From DASRLE01 sp963825315 (lineage in GTDB: Bacteria > Verrucomicrobiota > Verrucomicrobiia > Limisphaerales > Palsa-1400), in the NCBI GenBank assembly GCA_963825315.1, contig CAWGST010000005.1, positions 310,001 to 374,000 of the forward strand: 64,000 nt of DNA. The letters are read 5' to 3'. Within the stretch, counting starts at the first letter, position 1. Every line of letters starts with the position of its first letter. Below are positions 27,129 through 35,606 of the stretch, in pieces. A program made the translations under genes and the position numbers. A model generated the notes under the pieces. It did no database searches. It had not been told where the DNA came from and saw only the letters and a list, made by a program, of their open reading frames with translations.

Positions 27129-27692
27129 TTAACTGGAAGCAGTCTTCTTCATGCATTCGATGACGGCTGGATCAATGTTGGGATTGGATTGCTGCAGCGC
27201 GGCGATGTCGGCCTGGGTATAAGTGGACTTCGATCTTCCAATCTCGGCAATGATGACGTCCTTTTTAACACCGGCCGAGTCAAGCGCCTTGATGTCGTCC
27301 ACGGTGAGCGGGGTGAGGGTTTCGGCTGGCGGAGCCTGCGTCTGCGCTTGCGGAGCCTGTCTCTGCGGCTGGGCTTGGGCTGCTTGTTGTTGCTGCTGGT
27401 AGACGGCGTCGTTATGTTGGATGGTTTGCAAGGTTTGGGGTGACTGTGCCTGTAGTGTAGCCCTTTGCTGTTGGTTAATACTGCCGATGATGGCGCCGGC
27501 GGTCATTCCAGCCGCCACACCAATCGCCGCGCCTAATTCTGGACGCCCGGTGGCAATTCCAATGGCGCTGCCCAACGCGCCGCCAAATATGCCCCCCGCC
27601 GCCGCGCCTTGGCCAGGAGTGTTACATCCTGAGGTTAGCGCGAGGATCGCGGATAAAAGTGTTACTCCAATAGTTCGCTGTATAAGTTTCAT
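27129..27692 (-). CDS. Glycine-zipper lipoprotein with the same C-terminal helical module
   Basis: 187 residues. Lipobox LTSGC near residue 23, then a glycine zipper (GGIFGGALGSAIGIATG ... GVAAGMTAGAIIGSIN, residues 30-72) like those of SlyB or OmpA-linked lipoproteins, which insert in membranes. A Gln/Ala-rich linker (about 75-120) leads to the module VDDIKALDSAGVKKDVIIAE ... IDPAVIECMKKT (about 128-185). The shared C-terminus with the Sel1 protein suggests a common docking site in the envelope. Confidence 0.82.
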   Translation of the reverse strand: MKLIQRTIGVTLLSAILALTSGCNTPGQGAAAGGIFGGALGSAIGIATGRPELGAAIGVAAGMTAGAIIGSINQQQRATLQAQSPQTLQTIQHNDAVYQQQQQAAQAQPQRQAPQAQTQAPPAETLTPLTVDDIKALDSAGVKKDVIIAEIGRSKSTYTQADIAALQQSNPNIDPAVIECMKKTASS

Positions 27693-27752
27693 AGTTTTTC
27701 TTGCTTCCTTTTGCTTTGTGCATTGTTGATTGTCCGTTAACCATCAAGCCTG

Positions 27753-29054
27753 CTAATTTTTTTTCTTTGTTCCGGAGGATGAGGATGACGACGACTTTGG
27801 GGCCGGAGCTGCCGACTTTGTCGCTGCCGCCGGCCTGAATACCTTGCTGGGGGCTGCTGTTTTGCCACCTCTGTCAGCCGCTGTTGTCTTATCACGTCTG
27901 TCAGCCGCTGTTGTCTTATCACGTCTGTCAGCCGCTGCTGTCTTATCACGTCTGTCAGCCGCAAGTTTGTTGCGGTCTCCTACCGGTTTTCTTTCTTCGA
28001 AGCTTGAACGTTCCATTCGGCCATGGGTGGCGCGTTCCATGCGATCGCGCCCTATTCCATTGTTGACAAACCGGCCATGCTCATCCCTGCGAAACTCATT
28101 TCTGACAATGCTCCTGCCATAGAACCCATGCAGCCTTTCCCTATCGATGTGGTGACCCCATTCACGCCCTCTCATCCGAAAGAACCCTTCATGGAAGTGA
28201 TCGAAACCGACAAACGTGAAACAGGCTTCGCCCAGGCCAAAATCAAAATCAAGGCCCACCCGGAGCCCGTTAAACATAAATACCCCATCCACAAAAACCG
28301 CTCCTACCGGCAAAGGCGCCCAACCAACGGCGGCGTCCGCTTCCGCATGACGCCAAAAAACCCAGGCCGGACCCCACGTATAATCCGGCGCCCAGAGCCA
28401 GCCCATGGCGGGGTCTCTCACCCAACGGCCATAGTGAAAAGGGATGTCTCCCCAAGTATAATCCGACTGCCAAAACAAACCATTGTCTGTTTGAACCCAC
28501 TGTCCCATATCGTAATAGGGACGCCAATCTGGATTGGCTTGTACGGCGGAATCGGGACGCCAATACTGGACGCCCCCCACGTCGACCCATGTGCCGAAGG
28601 GCGCGAGTTGATCGTGAAAATAAGTAAAGTTGACTTCCTGGGCCGGTGGCACGGGCGGGGGCTCTTCGGCCGGAGGGGCAGGTTGCTGCACGACTATTGC
28701 TGGCGCGGGTTGGGGAGGCGGAAACGTCGCCGGAGCGGTTATGGGAGCCGGGGCGGCTGCCTTGGCCTGGAGCAAGGCGGAAATTACCGGTTGGGAGACG
28801 CCCTGGCCTTTGAGATAAAGCATGTCGTCCGCAGTTAGATTGAACGCCGTACCGGAGTTATTAATATAGGCGACAATGACATCATCCACCATTTGCGCCT
28901 TGGTCAGTTTGACGACTTCCTGCAATGTGGGGGAGAGGTTGGCTGGTGTTTGAGCCTGGCAAGCGTTGCCGCCATTCCAGCAAATCGCCCCAATGGCGAT
29001 ACAGGCAACGCCAATGACAATGCGCGCTCTATAGTTATTTAGTGTTTGTTTCAT
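27753..29054 (-). CDS. Secreted YXWGXW/DUF6600-like protein with repeat tail
   Basis: 433 residues with a signal peptide (ends near residue 34). Residues 40-100 hold a helical module related to the ends of the two downstream lipoproteins (MVDDVIVAYI, LKGQGVSQPVISALL). A Pro-rich linker leads to the central domain (about 145-310) with many Trp-rich units: FGTWVDVGGVQYWRP, PYYDMGQWVQTDNG, YTWGDIPFHYGRW, GWLWAPDYTWGPAWVFW; this is the YXWGXW/DUF6600 pattern. The tail is basic and repetitive, with DRRDKTTAA repeated about three times, encoded by 27-base DNA repeats. First gene of the cluster; the function of the family is unknown, with cell-surface location expected. Confidence 0.8.
   Translation of the reverse strand: MKQTLNNYRARIVIGVACIAIGAICWNGGNACQAQTPANLSPTLQEVVKLTKAQMVDDVIVAYINNSGTAFNLTADDMLYLKGQGVSQPVISALLQAKAAAPAPITAPATFPPPQPAPAIVVQQPAPPAEEPPPVPPAQEVNFTYFHDQLAPFGTWVDVGGVQYWRPDSAVQANPDWRPYYDMGQWVQTDNGLFWQSDYTWGDIPFHYGRWVRDPAMGWLWAPDYTWGPAWVFWRHAEADAAVGWAPLPVGAVFVDGVFMFNGLRVGLDFDFGLGEACFTFVGFDHFHEGFFRMRGREWGHHIDRERLHGFYGRSIVRNEFRRDEHGRFVNNGIGRDRMERATHGRMERSSFEERKPVGDRNKLAADRRDKTAAADRRDKTTAADRRDKTTAADRGGKTAAPSKVFRPAAATKSAAPAPKSSSSSSSGTKKKN
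27874..27954 (-). repeat. 27-base tandem repeat, three full copies, coding
   Basis: Units at 27874, 27901 and 27928 (starting TCAGCCGCTGTTGTCTTATC), the third with one base changed; the sequence before 27874 is a decayed further copy. Read on the minus strand the unit encodes DRRDKTTAA. The length is a multiple of three, so copy-number change would keep the frame. Confidence 0.9.
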
Positions 29055-30074
29055 ATCATTTTGACTGTTAAGTGTTTAGCTGTACGCTTTGCTTTTAGGT
29101 CTTCTGTTTTATAGCCGCCTTTTTGGCCGGCTTCGTGCTTTCACTCTCCTTTACGCCTCCGCAAGGGAAATATTGCAAAGTTTTTTTGAGTCGGCTTATC
29201 TTGAGCGCACAAGGCGGACGCCAAAAAGATGTAACAATTGCGGACCAAAGCGCGCGTTCTGCGGAGTATCCGAACACAACGATTGGCAGGCCCTTCCCTT
29301 GAGAGCTGTTTCTGAGTGCCCATGTTGTTTGCGCCCGCATATTTCCTTTGAGGCTGCAAGGATCTCGTTTTCAGGGATGATTTACAAAATTCTGGCTAGT
29401 CTGTAAAGCGAAAACCGTGGCGCCAAAACCGCGGCGGCGATCTCAAAGAATTTATCCCATGCAGGCGTGCAGGCGTAAGTCCTCCCTGTTGATACAAATT
29501 TAGCGTCGTCGTTTTTCAGGCAACAGGTTGGGAACATGGGGCCAACTGCCCCTGTGCAATCGCCGCGCCATGCGACTCAACGGCCTGGCGCCTTTCACTT
29601 CTTCGTGCGATATTTCGCCATCAACCTCGCCGCCGTCCCGTTTAACGACAAAGACTCCGTCGATTCCAAAATCCGGCGTTTGATTGGAATTTCCAAAGCT
29701 TGGCGGCTGAGGCGGACGGACCAAACTGACTTTCGCAGAAGGCTGGCAGCCTGGCCCGGCGGCGGGGGTCGATTGAGCACTTCTTGCCAGCGTGGCGTCG
29801 AATTTCTGCTTTCCCTGTCCGCCATAGCTGCCGCGACGGCGGATGCTTTCCCGATTTCAGCGGTTTCTGTCAATACTGATTTTGCCGTTTTTGCAAGTGC
29901 TTTTAGGACAACAACTTGTGTTTATTCAAAATGCCGAAAATTTCACTGTTTTTTTTCCGGGGCAGATTGCTCTTGAGAAAATCAAAATCAAAGGGTTGCA
30001 AACTGAAAGCTCTTTTTGGGAAGGGGCAATTCAAACCTTGCGATGCACTCGCCACCTACACTAAAATCAAAACA
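29055..30074. other. Long intergenic region, possible gene remnant on the minus strand
   Basis: No confident gene. On the minus strand 29500 to about 29845, one frame reads plausibly as protein (RRRGSYGGQGKQKFDATLAR, then SLVRPPQPPSFGNSN and TPDFGIDGVFVVKRDGGE) but a stop lies just upstream and there is no ATG, so it may be a remnant; a TTG at 29724 could start a 74-residue product. Its front part resembles the palindromic repeat at 20160 (CCGTCGCGGCAGCTATGGCG here). The promoters of the envelope cluster and of the YcfL-like gene should lie here but were not resolved. Confidence 0.4.
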
Positions 30075-30479
30075 ATGAAAGCGTTTCTAATCCTGCTGCT
30101 GGCCGCCGCCGGCTGCGTCACAAGCGTCGAAACGGTTACGACTCCTCAACCCGCGTTGCAACGCCAGACCGTCACGGACAAACGAGTGGTGATTGATCCG
30201 GCTCTCGACCAGGCCATTCATATCGTTGGCATCAAATCGACGACGGGGCCTGAAGGTTTTCTGAAAATCCAGTTGGACGTTCAAAATCTGACCGATTCTC
30301 CCAAGCAGTTCAGCTATCGCATCGATTGGTTCGACCGGGATGGGCTGGATTTGCCCATGGCCGCCTTGACGTCGATCCCCTGGATGCTGCTCAGCCACGA
30401 AACCTCGTTCCTCGCCGCCAGCGCCCCAACGCCCGCCGCCAAAGATTTTCGCGTCACTTTTCTTGGCCCAACCCATTGA
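30075..30479 (+). CDS. YcfL-like (DUF1425) lipoprotein
   Basis: 134 residues from ATG at 30075 (the frame upstream to 29916 is not protein-like). Lipoprotein signal MKAFLILLLAAAGC. The rest fits the YcfL/DUF1425 pattern: a strand set with LKIQLDVQNLTDSPKQFSYR followed by IDWFDRDGLDL and a conserved Pro-Trp near SIPWMLL. In enterobacteria ycfL lies next to lpoB; no lpo-like or penicillin-binding gene is present here, so only the family is proposed. It ends 10 bases from the convergent UVR gene. Confidence 0.72.
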   Translation: MKAFLILLLAAAGCVTSVETVTTPQPALQRQTVTDKRVVIDPALDQAIHIVGIKSTTGPEGFLKIQLDVQNLTDSPKQFSYRIDWFDRDGLDLPMAALTSIPWMLLSHETSFLAASAPTPAAKDFRVTFLGPTH

Positions 30480-30489
30480 CCAAACCATC

Positions 30490-31242
30490 TCACCCCATCT
30501 TGCGCAATTCGTCCCGGACTTGCGCCGCCTTTTCGTAGTCCTCATTCTTGACCGCTTCATTGAGCGCGGATTCCAGTTTTTCGCGCGCGGTCAAAGGGCG
30601 TTTGCTTTGAATTTCCTGCAGCCACATTTCCAGTGATTGAATCTCGCCGCTTTGTTCCACCAGATCCTGCCGCTCGTGGTCGCGGTAAAACTGCCGAATC
30701 TCATCCAAGCCGGCTTCGACCAGGCGTACGACCTGATCGTAACGGTTGGCCTTGAGGGCCACGGCCCCTTTGGCACGGATGCGCATCATAAGACACTGCG
30801 GGCGAAACTGCTGCAACGTCCAGGCCAGTTCGTCCGAACCGGCATATTTCTCCACAAAACCGAACACCTTCAGATTCCGTTCCGTGTCCTCAATCACCCC
30901 GTCAAACTCCTCCAGTTGAAACAAACAGATGTAACGGTGATGATATTGGATGAACTCCTGCTGCAGCCGTCCACAGTCATCGGGGGTCAGGCGGAAGTCC
31001 TTGTCATCATTGCCATGTTCGCGCTTGAATTTTTCCAGGAGATCCAGGTAATACTCGAGCAGGGATTCGCGGCCAAAAGGCCGTTTGCCGTCCGGCCGCC
31101 CTTTGGCGTTCATTTGCAACAGCCCAAGATCAACCCGCAATTGAATCTTTTCAATGCCATCCTTGCCCTGAAATTTCCTGACGACAACTTGCCCGGGCTG
31201 ATAATCCCACTGATCCAGCAGGGCAGAAATATCGAAACTCAT
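30490..31242 (-). CDS. UVR-motif (UvrB/UvrC motif) protein
   Basis: 250 residues from Met at 31242 (MSFDISALLDQWDYQPGQVV). The C-terminal 35 residues are a UVR motif (LESALNEAVKNEDYEKAAQV, then RDELR), the short helical hairpin used for UvrB-UvrC contact but also found in many other proteins such as McsA. The body is mostly helical and looks TPR-like (residues 60-205). There is no nuclease or helicase domain, so DNA repair should not be assumed. Confidence 0.75.
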   Translation of the reverse strand: MSFDISALLDQWDYQPGQVVVRKFQGKDGIEKIQLRVDLGLLQMNAKGRPDGKRPFGRESLLEYYLDLLEKFKREHGNDDKDFRLTPDDCGRLQQEFIQYHHRYICLFQLEEFDGVIEDTERNLKVFGFVEKYAGSDELAWTLQQFRPQCLMMRIRAKGAVALKANRYDQVVRLVEAGLDEIRQFYRDHERQDLVEQSGEIQSLEMWLQEIQSKRPLTAREKLESALNEAVKNEDYEKAAQVRDELRKMG

Positions 31243-31333
31243 GTTATAAATATGGACTCCGCTGGCCGCCAAGTCAACGCACTACAGTACGAGATGCTCG
31301 ACACTGGCCCCTCAACTCGGGCAAACTTGGCCC

Positions 31334-32319
31334 ATGTCGGCCTTGGCCCATGTCGCTGTTCACTCCAGTCAGTTCCCGGAAAACGTCCAACGCGACTTGC
31401 TTCAGTCCTTGCGCGCCCGCCGTATCGATCCGAAGTTCCATTACGCCAGTTACAAACAATCCCAAAAATGGCTGGCCTTGCACGAAGCCTGGTCTCCGTC
31501 GCGCATCGATGCGGATTGCGCCGCCCTCTATGATCGCAGCTTCTCGGCGGCCGCGGGCGCTTTGGCTTCATCACGGGTGCGCTTGATCGGGCTGGGCTGT
31601 GGCGGAGGACAAAAGGACGCCCGCCTCCTGGGTTCATTGACAGGGCAGGGGAGGGAAATATCTTACACGCCCTGCGACATCAGCCTGGCTCTCGTCTTGA
31701 CCTCCTCCCGCGCCGCCCAAAGCGCCGTTCCAGGAATACGCTGCCATCCGCTGGTCTGCGACCTCGCCAGCGCAGATGATCTGCCCCAAATATTTCGCCA
31801 TGAGGAAGACCCGCCCGCTGTTCATGTGATCACTTTCTTCGGCATGATTCCCAATTTTGAACCGGAAGTCATCATGCCGCGGCTGGCCGCGCTGCTCCGT
31901 CCCGGCGATCTCTTGCTTTTCAGCGCCAATCTCGCCCCGGTTCCGACTACGCCGCGGGAGTTCAACAAGTTTTGCCCGGCTATGACAACCCGCAAACCCG
32001 CGATTGGTTGCTGACCTTCCTGCATGATCTGGGCGTCGCGCCAGGCGATGGATCGGTCCGGTTTTCGATTGAAGATTCCAAATTGGCGTTCAAGCGCATC
32101 GTCGCGGATTTTTGCTTCGCCAAGCGGCGAATCTTGCAAGTCTATGGAGAACGGTTCGAATTCCGCAAAGGCGCCAAAGTCCGGCTTTTCTTCTCCTACC
32201 GTTACACGCCGGGCCTGATTGCGTCTCTCCTGTCAAAACACAAGCTGTCAACACTCGGCCAATGGATCACTCCTTCCGGGGAAGAGGGCGTTTTCCTGTG
32301 CGGCAGGGCAGGGGACTAA
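31334..32319 (+). pseudogene. EgtD-like SAM-dependent methyltransferase, frameshifted
   Basis: The first frame (31334 to about 31937) matches the Methyltransf_33/EgtD family: FHYASYKQSQKWLALHEAWS, the SAM-binding loop LIGLGCGGGQKDARLL, YTPCDIS, and HVITFFGMIPNFEP. Near SANLAP the frame should continue as GSDYAAGVQQVLPGYDNPQT in the next phase, and then to SEEGVFLCG-like sequence ending at 32319. Adding one C to the CCCC run at 31935-31938 restores the whole protein. EgtD trimethylates histidine for ergothioneine; the precise substrate here is unknown and no egtB gene is near. Either a true mutation or a homopolymer assembly error. Its end overlaps the convergent DHPS-like gene by 4 bases. Confidence 0.8.
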
Positions 32320-33200
32320 AAGATTTTCAGGGTCTCCAGCACAGCCTTGATGCGCGGCACTTCATGGGTTCGAAACAAATCCGTTTTCCCCAGCGCGGCC
32401 AGCACGGCGAAAAACGGCTCCGCGCAACGCACTTCCTCGCCAAAACATTCAAAGGCGTGCGGCAACGCGTGACACACCGGAAGACCCAACGCGCGCAAGC
32501 GAAACGTTTGCAGAAACGTCAGCATTTGATGCCGCACGCGCACCGCGCTGTCTTGCAGATTCCGGTAATAGAAGCCCAGTCCCGGATCGATCAAAATCTT
32601 CTTCAGCCCCTCTTTGGCCGCCACTTCCGTTTGGCGCAAAAAATAGTCCTCCATCGCCGGGATGACCTCCTCCAAATCAAAATCACCCGCCTCCCGCACG
32701 TTGCGCCCCTGCACATAACAAATGATGACCCCGGCGGAATGCGCCGCCGCCATGGCAAAGATTTCCCCACAATCCTCCATCCCGGTCAAATTGATCACCT
32801 TTGCCCCCGCTGCCAAACTCGCCCGGGCCACTTCCTTTTGATACGTTTCGACCGACACAATCAAATGGGCCGCCGCGAGTTCTTTGACCACCGGAAGCAA
32901 TTTCCTTTGTTGGCCGGCCTGATCCATGCGCGCGGCGTGGGCCAGCGTCGATTCCGCCCCCACATCGATCATTGACGCCCCTTGCGCGCTCAGGATTTTG
33001 CCTCGTTGGACGGCCCTTTCCGCCGTCAAACAAACGCTCTCCCGATACCATGAATCCGGGGAAAGATTCACCACTCCCATGATCGCCGGTTCCGAATTGA
33101 AGGCAAAAAACCGGTCGCCCAGGGAAAATTCGCGCACCTTGACCACCGCCGCGGCGCGATGTTCTTCCAGCAACCCGGCCAAATGCTCCAATGACAACAT
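32316..33200 (-). CDS. Dihydropteroate-synthase-like protein, divergent
   Basis: 294 residues with the whole DHPS barrel order: MGVVNLSPDSWY (usual ILNVTPDSFSDGG), MIDVGAESTLAHA (usual DIGGESTRPG), SVETYQKEVA (usual SVDTYKPEV), VINLTG (usual IINDV), LIDPGLGFYYRN (usual DPGIGFGK), FRTHEV (usual RVHDV). Several pterin-site residues are changed: the Asp of SVDT is Glu, the Asp of INDV is gone, and the Lys of GFGK is Tyr. It may therefore be a DHPS paralogue with another substrate rather than the folate enzyme. About 40 extra N-terminal residues are present. The true folP of the genome is probably elsewhere. Confidence 0.78.
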   Translation of the reverse strand: MLSLEHLAGLLEEHRAAAVVKVREFSLGDRFFAFNSEPAIMGVVNLSPDSWYRESVCLTAERAVQRGKILSAQGASMIDVGAESTLAHAARMDQAGQQRKLLPVVKELAAAHLIVSVETYQKEVARASLAAGAKVINLTGMEDCGEIFAMAAAHSAGVIICYVQGRNVREAGDFDLEEVIPAMEDYFLRQTEVAAKEGLKKILIDPGLGFYYRNLQDSAVRVRHQMLTFLQTFRLRALGLPVCHALPHAFECFGEEVRCAEPFFAVLAALGKTDLFRTHEVPRIKAVLETLKIF

Positions 33201-33324
33201 GAGACTGCAAAGCTAGGCCAAAAGCCCTCCAAGGAAAACTCTTATTCAGCTTTTATGTTTTTTGCTGTTTTTTGCTGTTCTTTCTTGAAGTCCAACCGGC
33301 TTTCTGCCATTATCATCTCGTCCT

Positions 33325-34194
33325 ATGAATATGCCGCCAGCCACATCACTTGGAAAACTGGACGAAAAGCAGAGGAGAGCTTTGATCAGCTTGCTGGCGG
33401 ATGACGACCAGAATGTTTATCGGACCGTCCGCCAAAAAATCATCTCCCACGGCCCGGCCAGCGTCCCCTGGCTGCGCGAGCACGCCCTGAGCAACGATCC
33501 TGTCCTGCGCCGTCGCGCCCATGAGATTGTCAGCCATTTCGCCCGCCAGGCCGCCGACACCCAACTGCTGGCCTTTTGTTTGAATCAAGGCGAAGACTTT
33601 GATCTGGAGCAAAGTGTTTTGCTCCTTTCACGCACACAATATCCGGACATTAACCCCGAGGCTTACAGCGCCTTGCTGGATGATTTTGCGGGCGATTTGC
33701 GCGATCGCCTCGATTTAAACGGCGACCCCGGCCAGATTCTCAGGATCATCAACGAATATCTGTTCCGCGAATTGAAATTTACCGGGGATGAACACAATTT
33801 TTACGATCCGGACAACAGTTATTTCAATCGCGTCATGGATCGGCGCACCGGCAACCCCATCAGCCTCAGCTTGGTCTATTTGTTGCTGGCCCGGCGGCTC
33901 CATTTGCCCATGGCGGGCATCGGGCTTCCCGGCCATTTTCTCTGCCGCTATCAATCCAGCCGGGCCGAGATTTTTGTGGACGCTTTTCGCGGCGGATGCC
34001 TCCTGACCAAGGCCGACTGCATCAAGCGTGTGCTGCAATTGCGCCAGCGCTTTGACGAAAGCTGCCTGGCGCCGGTCAGTTCCCGGCGGATACTGCTGCG
34101 CATCTGCGCCAATCTTCACCAGATTTACACCCAACGAAAATCCGCGGACCAGGTTGAGCGCCTCCAGCGCTATCTTGTCGCGCTGGCCAAATAA
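33325..34194 (+). CDS. SirB1-like transglutaminase-fold protein
   Basis: 289 residues. The middle carries the SirB1/Transglut_core2 signature: INEYLFRELKFTGDEHNFYD, then NSYFNRVMDRRTGNPISLSL, VYLLLARRLHLPMAGIGLPG, HFLCRY and IFVDAFRGG. In this family the Cys-His-Asp triad of active transglutaminases is usually not kept; here the catalytic Cys position is Ser (PISLSLVY), so it is probably a non-catalytic member. The N-terminal 110 residues are helical (HEAT-like). Function is not firmly known; family members are often near PrmC or in cofactor contexts. Confidence 0.85.
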   Translation: MNMPPATSLGKLDEKQRRALISLLADDDQNVYRTVRQKIISHGPASVPWLREHALSNDPVLRRRAHEIVSHFARQAADTQLLAFCLNQGEDFDLEQSVLLLSRTQYPDINPEAYSALLDDFAGDLRDRLDLNGDPGQILRIINEYLFRELKFTGDEHNFYDPDNSYFNRVMDRRTGNPISLSLVYLLLARRLHLPMAGIGLPGHFLCRYQSSRAEIFVDAFRGGCLLTKADCIKRVLQLRQRFDESCLAPVSSRRILLRICANLHQIYTQRKSADQVERLQRYLVALAK

Positions 34195-34202
34195 GGCAAC
34201 GT

Positions 34203-35390
34203 TCAAGGTTTGCGGTTTGCCGTTTTGTGCTTTCCCGCCAGCCTTACTTTTCTCAGACTTGTTTTCCACCAGCGCAGTTGCTGCCTGGCAATCAACGGAT
34301 CAATCCGCGCCAAAAGGAGGTGGGCCACCCGGGCTTTCATCCGGTCTAAAAAGGTTCGCGAACGCCGCCAGCCCGTCCTGTCGATTCGCTGGCAATGCGC
34401 CAGTATCCCGGCAAAAATCTCTCGCCCTTCACCCACCAGCGCGGGGTTGGACAGTCTGACCAGCAGCTCGTAATTGATGTTCAGGCTCCGTCCGTCCAGA
34501 TTGGCCGAACCGGCATACGCAATCTGGTCGATGACAAACAGCTTCGCGTGGAGAATCTGCGGCTGATACTCGTGAATCTCGACGCCCGCGGCCAGAAACC
34601 GGCGATAAAAGCTTTGCGCGGCCATCCGCATCACGGGAAGATCGCACTTGGCGGGCAGGATCAATTGCACTTTGACGCCGTGGCGGGCCAGACGCATCAG
34701 CATGCGCCGGATTTTCCACGGCGGCACAAAATACGGCGATATTATCAGCACCTCCCGCGCTTCCTTCAGATCGTCCCGCAACGCGCGCTTGAGGGGATTG
34801 TTCCTGCCGGGGCCGCCCAGCAAAAGTTTCGCCTCGGGCGCCGAGATGGTTTTTAGCAGGAACGATTTGCGCAGACGCGTAAACGGCCTGTGTTTGAAAT
34901 CCGCGCAGGCAAACATGTCGTCGAACGCCATGGCCAGTTCCCGTGCCAGCGGGCTTCGCACCCTCAATCCCAAGTCGCGCCAGCCGGCGGTGACGCCGTC
35001 GCCCCGGTATTCCGTGGCGATATTGAACCCGCCGATAAAAGCCAGCTCATCATCGCACACCAACATCTTCCGATGATCCCGAATAAAGACATGATGCAGG
35101 CTGAGCGGATTGAACCAGCGAAATTCGCCGCCGCTGCCACGAAACGTTTCCCAAAATGAATCCGGCAAATAGGCCGACCCCAAAGCATCCACCAACACCC
35201 GCACGCGCAATCCCCGTTTGCAAGCGTTGACGAGGGCGTCCCTAAACTGGTCCGCGGTCGGGCCGGCATGAAAGATGTACATTTCCAGCCGAACCGATTG
35301 CGAGGCGCTGGCGATGGCGGCCAGCATTTGCTCCAGCGCTTCCTCCCCCGTGTGCAACCATTTATATTCCGCGTCGCTGTGTGAACTCAT
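34203..35390 (-). CDS. Phospholipase D-type cardiolipin synthase (ClsB-like)
   Basis: 395 residues from Met at 35390. Two HKD motifs make the active site: His106/Lys108/Asp113 in HRKMLVCDD and His281/Lys283/Asp288 in HAKLFVID, each followed by the usual GG/GSAN turn (FIGGFNIATEYRGDG, YAGSANLDGRSLN). No N-terminal membrane segments are present, as in ClsB and unlike ClsA. The likely reaction joins phosphatidylglycerol with another phospholipid to make cardiolipin at the inner membrane. It is convergent with the SirB1-like gene, 8 bases apart. Confidence 0.9.
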   Translation of the reverse strand: MSSHSDAEYKWLHTGEEALEQMLAAIASASQSVRLEMYIFHAGPTADQFRDALVNACKRGLRVRVLVDALGSAYLPDSFWETFRGSGGEFRWFNPLSLHHVFIRDHRKMLVCDDELAFIGGFNIATEYRGDGVTAGWRDLGLRVRSPLARELAMAFDDMFACADFKHRPFTRLRKSFLLKTISAPEAKLLLGGPGRNNPLKRALRDDLKEAREVLIISPYFVPPWKIRRMLMRLARHGVKVQLILPAKCDLPVMRMAAQSFYRRFLAAGVEIHEYQPQILHAKLFVIDQIAYAGSANLDGRSLNINYELLVRLSNPALVGEGREIFAGILAHCQRIDRTGWRRSRTFLDRMKARVAHLLLARIDPLIARQQLRWWKTSLRKVRLAGKHKTANRKP

Positions 35391-35599
35391 TGCAAGAGAA
35401 TGGTACATCACCGGGCAAAATGTCTAATGACAAAATCCCAATGACCAAATTCGAGTCTTTGGCAAGAATCGAACCACTGATTGGCCGCGAAGAATGGCAA
35501 TTGAGGGAAATTTTAACCACGGATGGACACGGATGGACACGGATATGGATGATAGGAAAAGGGGAAACACGGTAACAAATGTTGATAGTCAACGACTTA
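35391..35599. other. Intergenic filler before IS630 copy 1
   Basis: Contains AATGTCTAATGACAAAATCC and a doubled GGATGGACAC unit (about 35520-35540), filler seen between genes in many bacterial genomes of this kind. It ends with the palindrome GTTGATAGTCAAC at 35581-35593 shortly before the insertion sequence. Confidence 0.5.
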
Positions 35600-35606
35600 G
35601 AGCGTT

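Noticed and set aside
27874..27954. Could the 27-base repeats be a CRISPR array?
   Set aside because: Units are back to back without spacers and lie in a coding frame; no cas gene in the window.
29095..29340. 81-residue minus frame
   Set aside because: No ribosome site, no homology recognised, and the sequence looks like intergenic DNA.
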